Assembly (NCBI GenBank): GCA_024346935.1
Contig: AP024878.1
Coordinates: 1,364,001 to 1,428,000 of the forward strand
Direction of reading: 5' to 3'
Source: Vibrio inusitatus
Lineage (GTDB): Bacteria; Pseudomonadota; Gammaproteobacteria; Enterobacterales; Vibrionaceae
DNA: 64,000 bases
Positions 44,185 to 54,365 of the stretch are shown piece by piece. The position numbers and the translations under genes were made by a program. Under the pieces are notes generated by a model, which was given only the letters and a program-made list of their open reading frames with translations, had not been told where the DNA came from and did not search any database. The stretch's first letter is position 1. Each line of letters begins with the position of its first letter.

Positions 44185-45237
44185 TTAAAGTTGTGTTTTA
44201 ACAGCGTCAGATAAAATATCCAGCATTTCCACTGTGTGTGCCCAGCTCAAGCACGGATCAGTGATGGATTTTCCGTATTGCAGTGCAGAAAGATCGTCCA
44301 TTGGCTGATTGCCTTCTTCAATAAAGCTCTCTGCCATGATGCCAGCGACATAGGTGCTACCGGATTTTATCTGGTTTGCGATTTCTTTTGCTACATCGAG
44401 TTGTTTGCGGTGCTGTTTTTGGCAATTTGCGTGACTAAAGTCTACAACAAGACGTTTAGGTAAGCCTACTTCACCTAGAGCGTTACAAGCGCTCTCTATT
44501 GATTGTGTATCAAAGTTTGGACCTGTATCACCGCCACGTAGGATCACATGACCATGAGGGTTACCCGAAGTACGGTATACCGTCATACGACCATTTTTGT
44601 CTGGTGAATAGAAGTAGTGTGATGCCTTTGACGCGCGTACAGCGTCGATAGCAATTTTCACGCTGCCATTAGTTCCATTCTTAAAGCCTACAGGACAAGA
44701 CAGAGCAGACGCCATTTCGCGGTGAATTTGAGATTCAGTTGTGCGAGCACCAATGGCGCCCCATGAAATCAGGTCTGTAATGTATTGACCTGTGATCATG
44801 TCTAGGAATTCAGTAGCGGTCGCTAAACCCAACTTATTGATGTCCAACAGCAATTTACGCGCCTTGTTCAAGCCCGTTTCTAATGCGTATGAGCCATCTA
44901 GATTAGGATCCGTAATCAGACCTTTCCAACCGATGATGGTGCGAGGTTTCTCAAAGTACGTACGCATAACAATAAACAACTGATCTTTGTATTGTTCTTG
45001 AATAGCAGCAAGACGCCCTGCGTAATCCATAGCAGCTTCAGTATCATGGATAGAACAAGGCCCCACGATCACAAGTAATCGCTTGTCTTCGCCTTTTAAG
45101 ATAGCTTCAATTTGATGGCGAGACTCCGCAATGCGCGCTGCAACATCAGCGGTAAGAGGATGATTTTGAGATAACTCTGCTGGTGTTGGCATTGGGCCGA
45201 GCGGTTGAGTGCGCAACTCATCGGTTTTTAGAGACAT
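44185..45237 (-). CDS. aroH: 3-deoxy-7-phosphoheptulonate synthase, AroH-type
   Basis: 350-residue class I DAHP synthase that joins PEP and erythrose 4-phosphate, the first step of aromatic amino-acid synthesis. PEP-binding and metal segments are intact: GPCSIHD, RTYFEKPRT, GARTTESQIHREMASALSCPVGFKNGT (split motif), VDFSHANCQKQHRKQ. By eye it matches the E. coli tryptophan-sensitive isozyme AroH (SPDKNGRMT, TDELRT start) better than AroF or AroG, so tryptophan feedback is likely but not proven. Confidence 0.9.
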   Translation of the reverse strand: MSLKTDELRTQPLGPMPTPAELSQNHPLTADVAARIAESRHQIEAILKGEDKRLLVIVGPCSIHDTEAAMDYAGRLAAIQEQYKDQLFIVMRTYFEKPRTIIGWKGLITDPNLDGSYALETGLNKARKLLLDINKLGLATATEFLDMITGQYITDLISWGAIGARTTESQIHREMASALSCPVGFKNGTNGSVKIAIDAVRASKASHYFYSPDKNGRMTVYRTSGNPHGHVILRGGDTGPNFDTQSIESACNALGEVGLPKRLVVDFSHANCQKQHRKQLDVAKEIANQIKSGSTYVAGIMAESFIEEGNQPMDDLSALQYGKSITDPCLSWAHTVEMLDILSDAVKTQL

Positions 45238-45511
45238 AATATTGTTTTCTTCTTATAGCGAAATTGGGCTAAAGATAGCGGAATTACGACAGGGAATAAA
45301 CTTCATTACCCAAAAATCGAGAAATACCTAGTTATTTGTCTAAGAATTGCACGCTATATGGGCTTAAGCAGAGTGAGCTGCATCTTTAGTTGGCTTAAGA
45401 GGCAAGTTACCATTTTTCTTCGTCAAAATTTTAGGTTAAGTATTTGAATCGTCGGTGCGAGGTGGTATTTTGAATCAGATAATAGCTACTTAGATCTAGA
45501 AAGGGACGCAA

Positions 45512-46381
45512 ATGCCAAACACGCTAAACTCGGAAATTCTTTTAGGCACTTCATTACAACAAGTTAACGATGGATCAGAGCATGTGTTGCTGTCGATTGG
45601 GGACGTAATTCAAGAGCGCGTTTTCTTTCATCCGGCACTTATTAGCGAAGATTCTCCGTTAAGTGATGCAGATACAATGGCTTTGGAAGCGGTTGTGAAC
45701 GGGCAAGACCTAAGAGAGTTCTATCTAGAAGTTTTAAACGAAACGGCAAAAGACCTTAAGTTAAATGAGCATAAGCGTGTACGAGTACAACTAAGCAATT
45801 GTGATAGCAGTTCTTTATCAGCATTAATTGCGGGCAGTTTAGAAGAGAAAGAGCTAAACCCTATGCTAGGAATGCGCGGCGTATCGCGTTACGCCTCTGG
45901 CTTTTATAAAGCAAGCTTTGCGGTTGAATGTCAGTTCATTAAAGATCTTAGAGAACAGGGTATTGATGTAGAAATTGTCGTTCCGTTTGTGCGTAGCTTA
46001 AGCGACGCTGCTAAGGTCATTGATAACCTTGCAGAGCAAGGGTTACCTCGTGGATTAAACGGTCTTAAGGTTCTATTTGGCGCAGACACGCCATCTTCTG
46101 TGTTACTTTCAGAACGTCTATTAAAATACTTTGACGGTGTCTGTATTGATCTGGCTTCTCTAACACAGCTCACTCTAGGCTTGGACAGAAATAACGAAGC
46201 GGTATCATCGGGTTACAATGTGGAACATGAGTCCGTAATTGAGTTGCTGTCATTGGTTCTAACACAAGCTAATGCAGCCCGTAAGCCTGCGATTTTGATT
46301 ACTGAAGACTTAGTAACTAAAGGGAAACTTCAGGAGTTTTTGGTCGAGCACCCGAAATGTGATGTTATCAATCTTGACTAG
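45512..46381 (+). CDS. PEP-synthase C-terminal-domain-like pseudoenzyme
   Basis: 289-residue protein resembling only the PEP-binding TIM-barrel domain of PpsA/PPDK: NPMLGMRGVSRYASGFYKASFAVEC, VEIVVPFVRSL, GLPRGLNGLKVLFG, LTQLTLGLDR. Key residues are changed: the metal Glu in family CEIPSN is Asp here (GADTPSS), the metal GSND is DLAS, and the catalytic Cys segment near the C-terminus is absent. No phosphohistidine or ATP-grasp domain is present. Catalysis is therefore unlikely; it may bind PEP or a partner. AAAGGGA precedes ATG. Confidence 0.75.
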   Translation: MPNTLNSEILLGTSLQQVNDGSEHVLLSIGDVIQERVFFHPALISEDSPLSDADTMALEAVVNGQDLREFYLEVLNETAKDLKLNEHKRVRVQLSNCDSSSLSALIAGSLEEKELNPMLGMRGVSRYASGFYKASFAVECQFIKDLREQGIDVEIVVPFVRSLSDAAKVIDNLAEQGLPRGLNGLKVLFGADTPSSVLLSERLLKYFDGVCIDLASLTQLTLGLDRNNEAVSSGYNVEHESVIELLSLVLTQANAARKPAILITEDLVTKGKLQEFLVEHPKCDVINLD

Positions 46382-46479
46382 ATATAATTCTTCGTATTTA
46401 GCAAAGTACTAGAAAAGGCTTTGTATTGTCGGGGTAAGGCAATACAATCGTCGCGATATCGTCAAACTCGAGTAATAAT

Positions 46480-47316
46480 ATGATTAAAATTGGCCAACTT
46501 AACTCACTTAAAATCACCCAAATCACTGACTTTGGTGTTTTTCTAGACGCTTATGATTACGGAAGTGTTCTTTTGCCTAAAAAACAGCTTAGTGAGGAGC
46601 CTGAAGTTGGTCAGTTAGTTAAAGCCTTCCTTTACTTTGATTCCGACAACGAGCTTTGTGCGACGCGCGAAAACCCAATCGCAGAAGTAGGCGAGTGGGG
46701 CTTAATGGAAATTACCAGTATCAACAGCACAGGTGCATTTGTTAACTGGGGGATCGAAAAGAAAGACTTACTTGTCCCTTACAGCGAGCAGCGTGCGCGT
46801 TTTAGTGAAGGCCAAACCATTTTGGTATACGTGTACACGGACAATGCCAGTGGTCGTATCGTGGGCACCACTAAATTCAATAAATGGCTAGATAAAACCC
46901 CACATCACTACAAATCAAATGATCAAGTAGAGCTCTTGATCGCTGAGCGCAGTGACTTAGGATACAAGGCCATCATTAACGGTGAACATTGGGGAATGAT
47001 TTTTAGCTCTGATGTTATTGGTAAGCTATTTATTGGCAAACGTCTTAAGGGTTACGTTAAGCAAGTACGTGAAGATGGCAAGATTGATTTGTCTCTACAG
47101 AAAGTAGGTGTAGCTAAGATGGATGATCTTAGTGAAAAAGTGATCGATCTACTGAATAAAAAAGAAGGCTTCTTACCACTTAATGACAAGTCTTCTCCTG
47201 ATGCAATCTTTAAGGTTTTCCGAACCAGTAAAGGTACATTTAAAAAGACTATTGGTGGGCTGTATAAAGCCGGACTTATCACCATTGAGTCTGATGGAAT
47301 TCACCTAGTAAAATAG
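46480..47316 (+). CDS. CvfB-like S1-domain RNA-binding protein
   Basis: 278-residue protein with three S1-like beta-barrel domains (about 1-62, 63-135, 140-215) and a C-terminal winged helix (about 220-278), the layout of CvfB/YitL. Family segments: KITQITDFGVFLDA, ITSINSTGAFVNWG, EQRARFSEGQ, KQVREDGKIDLSLQ. Relatives bind RNA; some affect virulence factor expression in Gram-positive bacteria. It has its own ribosome site region and a terminator hairpin. Confidence 0.88.
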   Translation: MIKIGQLNSLKITQITDFGVFLDAYDYGSVLLPKKQLSEEPEVGQLVKAFLYFDSDNELCATRENPIAEVGEWGLMEITSINSTGAFVNWGIEKKDLLVPYSEQRARFSEGQTILVYVYTDNASGRIVGTTKFNKWLDKTPHHYKSNDQVELLIAERSDLGYKAIINGEHWGMIFSSDVIGKLFIGKRLKGYVKQVREDGKIDLSLQKVGVAKMDDLSEKVIDLLNKKEGFLPLNDKSSPDAIFKVFRTSKGTFKKTIGGLYKAGLITIESDGIHLVK

Positions 47317-47330
47317 GGTAATCTTTGCCA

Positions 47331-47361
47331 AAAAATAGCCTAGGCTATCCTGACCTAGGCT
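47331..47361. terminator. Terminator hairpin after the CvfB-like gene
   Basis: 8-bp stem AGCCTAGG/CCTAGGCT with a 9-nt loop; the A-run on its left makes a good T-run for the minus strand (rsmF), and TTTGGGG follows on the plus strand. Confidence 0.65.
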
Positions 47362-47496
47362 TTGGGGAATGGCTCTGTGTAAGAGCCTGCGCTAACTGAT
47401 TAGTTGGAATAAGTTTAGTACACTGAGGCACTCTTGCCACACAAGAGCGCTCACCGCCAAACACAAAACTGCAGGCTTACAGTTCATCTCTATGAA

Positions 47497-48927
47497 TTAG
47501 AACAAGTTATTGTCTCGAACCATTTCTCTTGGCAGTCCATTTTTTATGCGATTGCCTACCCACTTTCCAATACCTATAGTCACACCGTCGTAGCGAACCA
47601 GTACCTCGCCTTTACTAGATGGGATCTCTGGACGGATATCACGCCCCATATACCACTCACGAGCATCATCGATTGTTAGGTCAATAGCATTGCTTTCGGT
47701 GTGTTGACTCATTGCGACAACGCCTTGGTGTTGCCAGCGATACCCTTTTTTATGGGCCTCAGCGAGTTTGATACCAATACGCTGAAAACGCATTTGATCG
47801 AGTAGGGGTTCTATTAGCACGGGGAATAACCATATTTCATTATCTCGCTGCCATAGCGAGTAATTGTCCGATATATGAATTCCAAGGGCTTGGTTTAATG
47901 AAGTAGTGACGGTGTCACCATCTTTGTTAGACATTCGCTGAAATGGGAGTGTACCTAAGCGTTTTTTCACTTTTGGTGCTGTTACTGAACCGGTTTTTTT
48001 GAACTTGGCAATAAAGAAACCTTCACAGTCATAGATTTGAGGGTATACGTGAATATACCCTTCATCGGTTAGTGACAAAGAAGCTTCAGGGAAAAGGCCA
48101 TCTAAGGATTCAACCTCAATATTGCCGTCGAAGGTTTCTAACAAGTGGTCGACGACTTGTTGGTTTTCTTGACGGTTTAGCGTACAGGTAGAATAAACAA
48201 GCGTCCCACCTGGCTTTAAGGCATGGAAGGCACTTTCTATTAAGTCTTGTTGAGTATTAGCAATCTCTTCAACAGAGGATAAACTCCAGTTTTTCATTGC
48301 GTCTGCGTCTTTACGCAAAGAGCCTTCACCAGAACAAGGCGCATCGAGCAAAATAGCATCAAACTTTTCGGGAAGCCAAGGACCGAATACTCGGGCATCA
48401 AAATTGGTCATTGCCATATTGCCGATACCACAACGCATTAAGTTACCAAATAAAATCTTTACTCGGCTCGCAGAAAATTCGTTGGCAACCACTAAACCTT
48501 GTTTAGCCATATTGGCAGCGATTTGAGTCGTTTTTGAACCAGGAGCCGCTGCCATATCTAGCACTCGACTTTCAGCATTGATGCTGAGACCATCGAATAG
48601 CGCAGTGACTGGCATCATAGAGCTGGCTTCTTGAATGTAGAACAGCCCTGCAAGGTGTTGGCTTGTATTGCCAAGTGATGTATTGGACTCATCGACATTA
48701 TCAAGCCAAAAACCTTCATTACACCAAGGTACAGGTGTTAATTGCCACCCCATTGCTAATGCCTGTTCTGTAAAATCCTCAACGGAGATCTTAAGAGTAT
48801 TGACCCGAATGCTGCGTTTGAGAGGGCGCTTACAGGCCTCTAGTAATTCATCTAGGTTTAGATGTTTAGGCATTTGTTCTTTCATTAGTTGAACAAACTG
48901 CTCAGGGATATATACGTTTTGATGCAA
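47497..48927 (-). CDS. rsmF: 16S rRNA m5C1407 methyltransferase RsmF
   Basis: 476-residue SAM-dependent RNA methyltransferase (E. coli RsmF/YebU has 479). SAM motif I DMAAAPGSKTTQIA is present, with two catalytic Cys motifs: LLDAPCSGEGSLRKD and YSTCTLNRQENQ. A C-terminal PUA-like region follows. It modifies C1407 of 16S rRNA. Gene order next to letB/letA is the same as in E. coli (yebU, yebT, yebS). Confidence 0.95.
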   Translation of the reverse strand: MHQNVYIPEQFVQLMKEQMPKHLNLDELLEACKRPLKRSIRVNTLKISVEDFTEQALAMGWQLTPVPWCNEGFWLDNVDESNTSLGNTSQHLAGLFYIQEASSMMPVTALFDGLSINAESRVLDMAAAPGSKTTQIAANMAKQGLVVANEFSASRVKILFGNLMRCGIGNMAMTNFDARVFGPWLPEKFDAILLDAPCSGEGSLRKDADAMKNWSLSSVEEIANTQQDLIESAFHALKPGGTLVYSTCTLNRQENQQVVDHLLETFDGNIEVESLDGLFPEASLSLTDEGYIHVYPQIYDCEGFFIAKFKKTGSVTAPKVKKRLGTLPFQRMSNKDGDTVTTSLNQALGIHISDNYSLWQRDNEIWLFPVLIEPLLDQMRFQRIGIKLAEAHKKGYRWQHQGVVAMSQHTESNAIDLTIDDAREWYMGRDIRPEIPSSKGEVLVRYDGVTIGIGKWVGNRIKNGLPREMVRDNNLF

Positions 48928-49052
48928 GGTAGGGTTCCTATGAGAAAGGCGAGCATGCGAAGTGTAGCAATGCTCGCCCTATCATGAAAGTGATTAGCGT
49001 TAACTAGAAGAAGACAGAGGCTTGTTGTACTGCTTAATCGCTTCGATTGTAT

Positions 49053-51695
49053 TTATGGCTTTGGAATAGCAGTTCGCCATTCATGCCAAGTAGGATCTGC
49101 TTGCTTATACAAGTAGAAGGAGCGTTCTGCTTCTGCTATTGGTAGCAATTCCTGCTCTTCCGGTGTAGTAAATGCAATTCCTCCTCTTAGAAGGCTGTCT
49201 ACTGTGCCCGCTTTCACATTAGCGCCGCTTAGGCCTATAGAAACATCAAGGCCAGAGACATTCCAGAACAGAGAGTTTTGTCGTACTAAATAGGCGTAAT
49301 CCTTGTCCACTTTGATAGTGATAATGACTCTATCCGCAAGTTCTCCTAACTGAACGTTACTAACGAAGCCCACTTCCATTTCACGATAAAGGATTGGAGT
49401 GTTCTTTGATACCGAGCCTTTGACTTCACTTTGCAAATAAAAGGTCACACCGTCTTCAAGTGGCGCCTTCTTTAATAAGGTAAATTGATTTTTCCTGGCA
49501 CTTGCTTTGCCTGGCTTCACTTCAATTATAGGGATAATAGCACTGGCTAAATTCTTAACGCCATTGAGGCTAATCTCAGGATTCACTAACCAAAATTGGG
49601 TTCCTTGAACAGCAATCTTGGAGACATATTGAGGGTAGATACGCGCAAGCATTTCGACACCTGACTTTTCGAACAAAGGCGATACTAGTGTAATTTCACC
49701 CACATCCACACCTTGATATTTGAGCTTGGTTCCTTTGGTTACAGAGCTATTATCGGTGGCATTTATGTGAATGATTTTTCCAAATTGGCGTGCATCATCT
49801 TGATTAGGATAGAGCTTATAGTGTTTACCAAGTTTATTCTCAACACCTGGTAGCGTATCGAAGGCAATTCCCCCTTGTAACACTCTAGATAAAGGCGCTG
49901 CTTTAACTGAAACACCAGACAGGCTTGCGTCGATTTCTACACCAGAATGATTCCAAAACACAGTATTAGAATCAATGAGGTGACGGTACTGATTATCGAG
50001 CTTTATTATCACTTCCATTCCCGAGTGACCCAACTTGTAATCCAGTACTTGTCCCACTACTAGGTTTCTATAGAAAATAGGGGTACCCACATTCACCGGA
50101 GGCATTTCAGACGATAAAAGGGAAATCACCTGGCTACCCGATTTAGTGTGTTTGGCGAGTTCAGCCAAAGCCTCACTTGAATACAGCGTATAGTTCGGGC
50201 TTATGGATTCGTTGCCTTCTCGAATAAAGCTAATGCTTCCTGCTAACAGATGCTGCAGGGGAGGCACATTAACATTTAGATTACTAGCATCGAAACTTGC
50301 AGACACTGAGCTTGATACAAAGAAACGGTTTTTAGAACGAATTAATGCGCGGTACTTAGCGTCAATCAGCACATTAACTTTAACGCCATGATCATGCAAT
50401 TGTGACGACGTAACGTGTCCAACTTGAATACCTTTATAAAGTACTGCTGAACCATTAGCCAATCCAAAGCTATGTTCGGCCATCAACGACAATGCCAAGT
50501 TCCCACTGTCTTGAGTATTCAGTTCATCTTGCTTGACCGCTTTAAATGAGCGAGTAGCTTCTCCTTCTCCGGGTAATAACGTCAAGAAGTTGCCTGTGAC
50601 AAAGTTGCCTAGGTTTTCAACCCCAACCAATGACAGCGATGCTTCCTCAAGAAGAAACTGAGAACCCGAATTCAACAAGTCATGATAAGCAGGCTCAACC
50701 GTTGCTTGGGCGATGATGTCCTGCCGGTTTTTGCTAAGTTGGACATTGGTTATTTGACCAACCTCAATGCCTCGATAAACCAGAGGTGCGCCTGTTGGAT
50801 TGATATTATTGTCATCTGGAAGCGTTATTTTAATGGGAATACCGCGGCCTGCGGTAGCCAGATCGGGATAGAGCCTAAACTCTGTATCAGATTCTACACG
50901 GCTGCCCTGAGCGGGTGAGTCAACGGCAATTCCTCCTCCAATCAATGCAGCAAGACTCTCAACCCGGACGTCAACGCCATCGAAGCCTACTTTTGCATTG
51001 ATCCCTGATACATTCCAAAAACGACTCTCACTGGTAATGATGTGGTCATACTCTTCGTCTATGTAAGCTCGCAAAACAACGGATTTACCATCTTCATCGA
51101 GATTGAAGCTATAAATCTCACCAATCGGTATTTTTCTAAATAGGATCTTAGAGCCTACGTTAACGGAGCCAAGGTCTTTACTTCTAAGAGTAAGTCTCAA
51201 ACCTTCAGAGCTGCTGCTGTGTAGGTCTTGAGGGGCTTTAGACAGTGCATTGAAACTCTTTGGTGGCGTATTAAAGCCTTTGGTCGCACTTTGTATGGCG
51301 ATGTAATTGCCTGAGACAAGAGCGTCCAATCCTGATACACCGGATAAACTTGCTGTTGGTTTAACAAGCCAAAACTGAGTGTCTTCGCCTAACAGTTGCA
51401 GTGCATCAGAATAGAGTTCTGCATCAACATAGATCCCATTGAGATCTTCTGCGAGTTCAAGCTTACGCACCATTCCGACTTCCAATCCCTGGAAGCGTAT
51501 AGTCGTTCTTCCAGCAATCAATCCTTGGGCATTAGCAAAATGAATGCGAACTTGCTGTCCTGCTTCACTGACACTTTTGTACATTAGCCAACCACCAAGC
51601 AGTAGCGCGACGATAGGCAGTGCCCAAAGTGGTGAGAGTCCCGTTGAGCGCTTAACTTTTGGAGTAGGTAAGGATGATTGATTTTGCTCTGTCAT
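49053..51695 (-). CDS. letB: Seven-MCE-domain lipid transport tunnel protein LetB
   Basis: 880-residue protein (E. coli LetB/YebT has 877). One N-terminal membrane helix (about 21-40) is followed by seven MCE domains. Each has the segment type GxxVxYRGxxVGxV: GRTTIRFQGLEVGMV, GSKILFRKIPIGEI, GAPLVYRGIEVGQI, GSAVLYKGIQVGHV, GTPIFYRNLVVGQV, GTKLKYQGVDVGEI, NTPILYREMEVGFV. Known LetB hexamers form a periplasm-spanning tunnel for phospholipids. The start overlaps the letA stop by 4 bp. Confidence 0.95.
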   Translation of the reverse strand: MTEQNQSSLPTPKVKRSTGLSPLWALPIVALLLGGWLMYKSVSEAGQQVRIHFANAQGLIAGRTTIRFQGLEVGMVRKLELAEDLNGIYVDAELYSDALQLLGEDTQFWLVKPTASLSGVSGLDALVSGNYIAIQSATKGFNTPPKSFNALSKAPQDLHSSSSEGLRLTLRSKDLGSVNVGSKILFRKIPIGEIYSFNLDEDGKSVVLRAYIDEEYDHIITSESRFWNVSGINAKVGFDGVDVRVESLAALIGGGIAVDSPAQGSRVESDTEFRLYPDLATAGRGIPIKITLPDDNNINPTGAPLVYRGIEVGQITNVQLSKNRQDIIAQATVEPAYHDLLNSGSQFLLEEASLSLVGVENLGNFVTGNFLTLLPGEGEATRSFKAVKQDELNTQDSGNLALSLMAEHSFGLANGSAVLYKGIQVGHVTSSQLHDHGVKVNVLIDAKYRALIRSKNRFFVSSSVSASFDASNLNVNVPPLQHLLAGSISFIREGNESISPNYTLYSSEALAELAKHTKSGSQVISLLSSEMPPVNVGTPIFYRNLVVGQVLDYKLGHSGMEVIIKLDNQYRHLIDSNTVFWNHSGVEIDASLSGVSVKAAPLSRVLQGGIAFDTLPGVENKLGKHYKLYPNQDDARQFGKIIHINATDNSSVTKGTKLKYQGVDVGEITLVSPLFEKSGVEMLARIYPQYVSKIAVQGTQFWLVNPEISLNGVKNLASAIIPIIEVKPGKASARKNQFTLLKKAPLEDGVTFYLQSEVKGSVSKNTPILYREMEVGFVSNVQLGELADRVIITIKVDKDYAYLVRQNSLFWNVSGLDVSIGLSGANVKAGTVDSLLRGGIAFTTPEEQELLPIAEAERSFYLYKQADPTWHEWRTAIPKP

Positions 51696-52966
51696 GAAAA
51701 AGTGTCACCAATTGAGGTTGAATTCTTGTGAGTATGGTTTTTCCAAATTAAACGCGGGTCTAATGCATCCGCAGAAAACATGGTAAATACGACGACGATG
51801 CCAAATGCGACTGCACCAAAGCCCGGTGTGAAATTAAGTACTTGTCCTCTGTCTACCAAGGTTAGCATGATCGACATAACAAAGAGATCCACCATAGACC
51901 ATTTACCTATCCATTTTACTATATAAAACAGCATCATACGCTGTCTATGGAAAACGGTACGCTTGAAGTGAATACAAAGTAGTAAATATAAGATGCCAAG
52001 TATCTTGGCAACGGGCACGACGATACTGGCGATAAATATGATGATAGCAATCACCAGCATGTCATTGTTTATTAGCGAGATGACTCCAGAGAAAATCGTA
52101 TCCTCTAGTCGAGCGCCATTGGTGAACAAAATCGATATTGGGATTACGTTCGCTGGAATGAGGGCGATAGTGGCCACGATAAGATAGGCCCATGTGGCTT
52201 GAAGAGACTGTTTGGCAGTGCGCTTCATTTTATTTTGGCAACGGACACAATGTTCTGTATGGGTTTGTATTAAATGGCATTGCGGGCAATCATGTAATTC
52301 ATTGGGATTTACTGCCTCGTTAATTGAGCGCTCTAGGCTTTGAGTCTCATCTAGCCTTTGCCAGTATTTTCTTGGACTTACTCGCATTACTAACGCTAAG
52401 CAAACGAGTTGCAGTACCACTAAAACAGGCAGTGCTAAGCCAAAGATAAGATCACTGTAATCGGTAAGTTTAAAACAGCAGATGGCGATACTGACAATGT
52501 ACACGTCTATCATCATCCAATGCTTAAGGTGATGAATGCCGTACATACTCCAACGCATTAGCGGGGTATTATTTTGCTTAAGAGCCAAATTGGCGGTGAG
52601 TACGCAAACGCAGTGAGCCAGTGGCACTAAGAAACCACAAAAAAGAACTAGAAATCCAACAAACGCAAAGCCTTCATCTATGAGTAAGAACACACCGTCG
52701 AGCAGTGTGGCACTGATGTATTCTCCAAAAAGACGGATAGATAGAAAAGGATAAAGGACAACAGGGATGAAAAGTAAAAGCCCGACAGTGGCAAGCGCAA
52801 CGTCTCCGGAGCAAGAGTGCCTGTGCCCACGATAGAGCTGCGTTTCACAGCGGGGACAATAAGCGTCCTGGTTGTCGTTGATAGGTATCGAAGACACTGC
52901 TAATCCGCAACCCTGACACAGGCGCAGCTCGGAATTAGTAGTGATTGCATTATGAGTTGTTGCCAT
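51692..52966 (-). CDS. letA: LetA/PqiA-family inner-membrane protein
   Basis: 424-residue partner of LetB. It has two zinc-ribbon pairs (CQGCG with CPRCE near residues 17-42, and CPQCH with CVRCQ near 230-245), each followed by about four membrane helices, which is the duplicated PqiA/LetA layout. It is thought to load or unload lipids at the inner membrane. The operon promoter must lie at 52967-53144, facing msrC. Confidence 0.93.
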   Translation of the reverse strand: MATTHNAITTNSELRLCQGCGLAVSSIPINDNQDAYCPRCETQLYRGHRHSCSGDVALATVGLLLFIPVVLYPFLSIRLFGEYISATLLDGVFLLIDEGFAFVGFLVLFCGFLVPLAHCVCVLTANLALKQNNTPLMRWSMYGIHHLKHWMMIDVYIVSIAICCFKLTDYSDLIFGLALPVLVVLQLVCLALVMRVSPRKYWQRLDETQSLERSINEAVNPNELHDCPQCHLIQTHTEHCVRCQNKMKRTAKQSLQATWAYLIVATIALIPANVIPISILFTNGARLEDTIFSGVISLINNDMLVIAIIIFIASIVVPVAKILGILYLLLCIHFKRTVFHRQRMMLFYIVKWIGKWSMVDLFVMSIMLTLVDRGQVLNFTPGFGAVAFGIVVVFTMFSADALDPRLIWKNHTHKNSTSIGDTFS

Positions 52967-53144
52967 GCAGTTTATCGTACCTAGGTTATGTCGACCGTTA
53001 AGCTAGCATATTTATTGCCGTAGATGGTTTAGATTCAATGATTTATCAGTTACAGTTTGCAGTATATACGCAATATTAGATATTGAATCCTATTGTGAAG
53101 GGTTTAAAAGAGTTTGGTTACAATTTTAATATAGGTAACAAAAA

Positions 53145-53618
53145 GTGGACATCAAAGACTACCAAAGAGTCACGCTTCAGGTTGAGGCATTAATTAGCGG
53201 TGAAACGAACCTGATTGCAAACTTAGCGAACATTAGCGCCGTACTCAATATGGAAATGGCGAATATCAATTGGGTGGGTTTCTATTTAAAAGAGGGTGAC
53301 CAATTAGTGTTAGGTCCTTTCCAGGGGAACCCTGCGTGTGTTCGTATCAATTGGGGTAAAGGTGTTTGCGGTACAGCAGCTGCCACGAATACCGTCCAGC
53401 GTATTAAAGATGTGCACCAATTTGAAGGGCATATTGCCTGTGATGCGGCCAGCAATTCAGAAATTGTCATCCCATTTTCAATCAATGGAGAAGTGGTGGG
53501 TGTGTTAGATATCGACAGTCCACTCCATGACCGCTTTAGCGAAATTGATGAACAAGGGTTAGTATTGTTGATGGATATGGTCGAAAAAATGCTCAATGAG
53601 CCAATTAACTCTAAGTAA
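53145..53618 (+). CDS. msrC: Free methionine-R-sulfoxide reductase (GAF domain)
   Basis: 157-residue GAF-fold enzyme that reduces free methionine-R-sulfoxide. The catalytic Cys residues are present: Cys65 (PACVRI), Cys75 (GVCGTA) and Cys99 (HIACDAASNSEI), as in E. coli fRMsr/YebR. GTG start. Divergent from letA and upstream of proQ, the same order as E. coli yebR-proQ-prc. Confidence 0.94.
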   Translation: MDIKDYQRVTLQVEALISGETNLIANLANISAVLNMEMANINWVGFYLKEGDQLVLGPFQGNPACVRINWGKGVCGTAAATNTVQRIKDVHQFEGHIACDAASNSEIVIPFSINGEVVGVLDIDSPLHDRFSEIDEQGLVLLMDMVEKMLNEPINSK

Positions 53619-53717
53619 AGTACCACTCGGGAGTGGTTTTTACTTGTCATGTCTTTATAATAGCGCTGAATATTATTGAGAATCTCGCGCAAGAGTCGCG
53701 TTTAATCAGGAACCCGC

Positions 53718-54347
53718 ATGGAAAACACCGAAAAATTAAAAACCAGTAAAGAAGTGATTGCTTATATTGCCGAATGCTTCCCTAAGTGCTTTACTTTAGA
53801 AGGCGAAGCTAAGCCACTGAAAATTGGTATTTTTCAGGATTTAGCAGAACGTCTAAGTGAAGATGCTAAAGTGAGCAAGACTCAACTTAGAGCGGCACTA
53901 AGACAGTACACTTCATCTTGGCGCTACCTACACGGCGTTAAAGCTGGTGCGGTACGTGTTGATCTAGATGGCAACGACTGTGGCGTACTAGAGCAAGAAC
54001 ATGTGGATCATGCGCAAGAAGCACTTGCAGAAAGCAAGGCTCGCGTAGCGGCTCGCAGAAAAGAACAGGCTGATAAAGCCCGTGAAGAGCAAAAAGCAAA
54101 ACGTGCTCAAGCTAAAAAAGCAGCTCCGGCTCGCAAACCTAAGCCAAGAGCAGAGCAACCAAAGCAAGCCCCAGTGGAAACACGCACATTGAACAGCGAT
54201 GAAATCACCGTTGGCAACAATGTAAATGTGAACATGGGTAAAGGCAACATGGCTGCGACCATTGTTGAAGTAAACAAGGATGATGTGCGAGTGCAACTCA
54301 ATAATGGCCTTCAAATGGTCGTTAAGGTGGAGCATCTTCGCGCTTAA
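53718..54347 (+). CDS. proQ: RNA chaperone ProQ
   Basis: 209-residue protein with an N-terminal FinO/ProQ RNA-binding domain (about 5-120: [35 protein letters not shown]), a Lys/Ala/Arg/Gln-rich linker (about 120-158) and a C-terminal Tudor-like domain ([13 protein letters not shown] onward). It binds structured sRNAs and mRNA 3' ends. It lies 18 bp before prc, so the two form an operon. Confidence 0.95.
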   Translation: MENTEKLKTSKEVIAYIAECFPKCFTLEGEAKPLKIGIFQDLAERLSEDAKVSKTQLRAALRQYTSSWRYLHGVKAGAVRVDLDGNDCGVLEQEHVDHAQEALAESKARVAARRKEQADKAREEQKAKRAQAKKAAPARKPKPRAEQPKQAPVETRTLNSDEITVGNNVNVNMGKGNMAATIVEVNKDDVRVQLNNGLQMVVKVEHLRA

Positions 54348-54365
54348 AAGGAGTTTATCCTGCGA

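Noticed and set aside
45238..45511. CCTAGTTA near the aroH-type gene, as a possible TrpR operator
   Set aside because: Only one imperfect half of the symmetric TrpR site is present.
48975..49075. A 24-codon minus-strand frame that begins inside letB in another frame and ends at about 48999
   Set aside because: It is short, has no ribosome site, and letB ends normally at 49053 with the expected family C-terminus.
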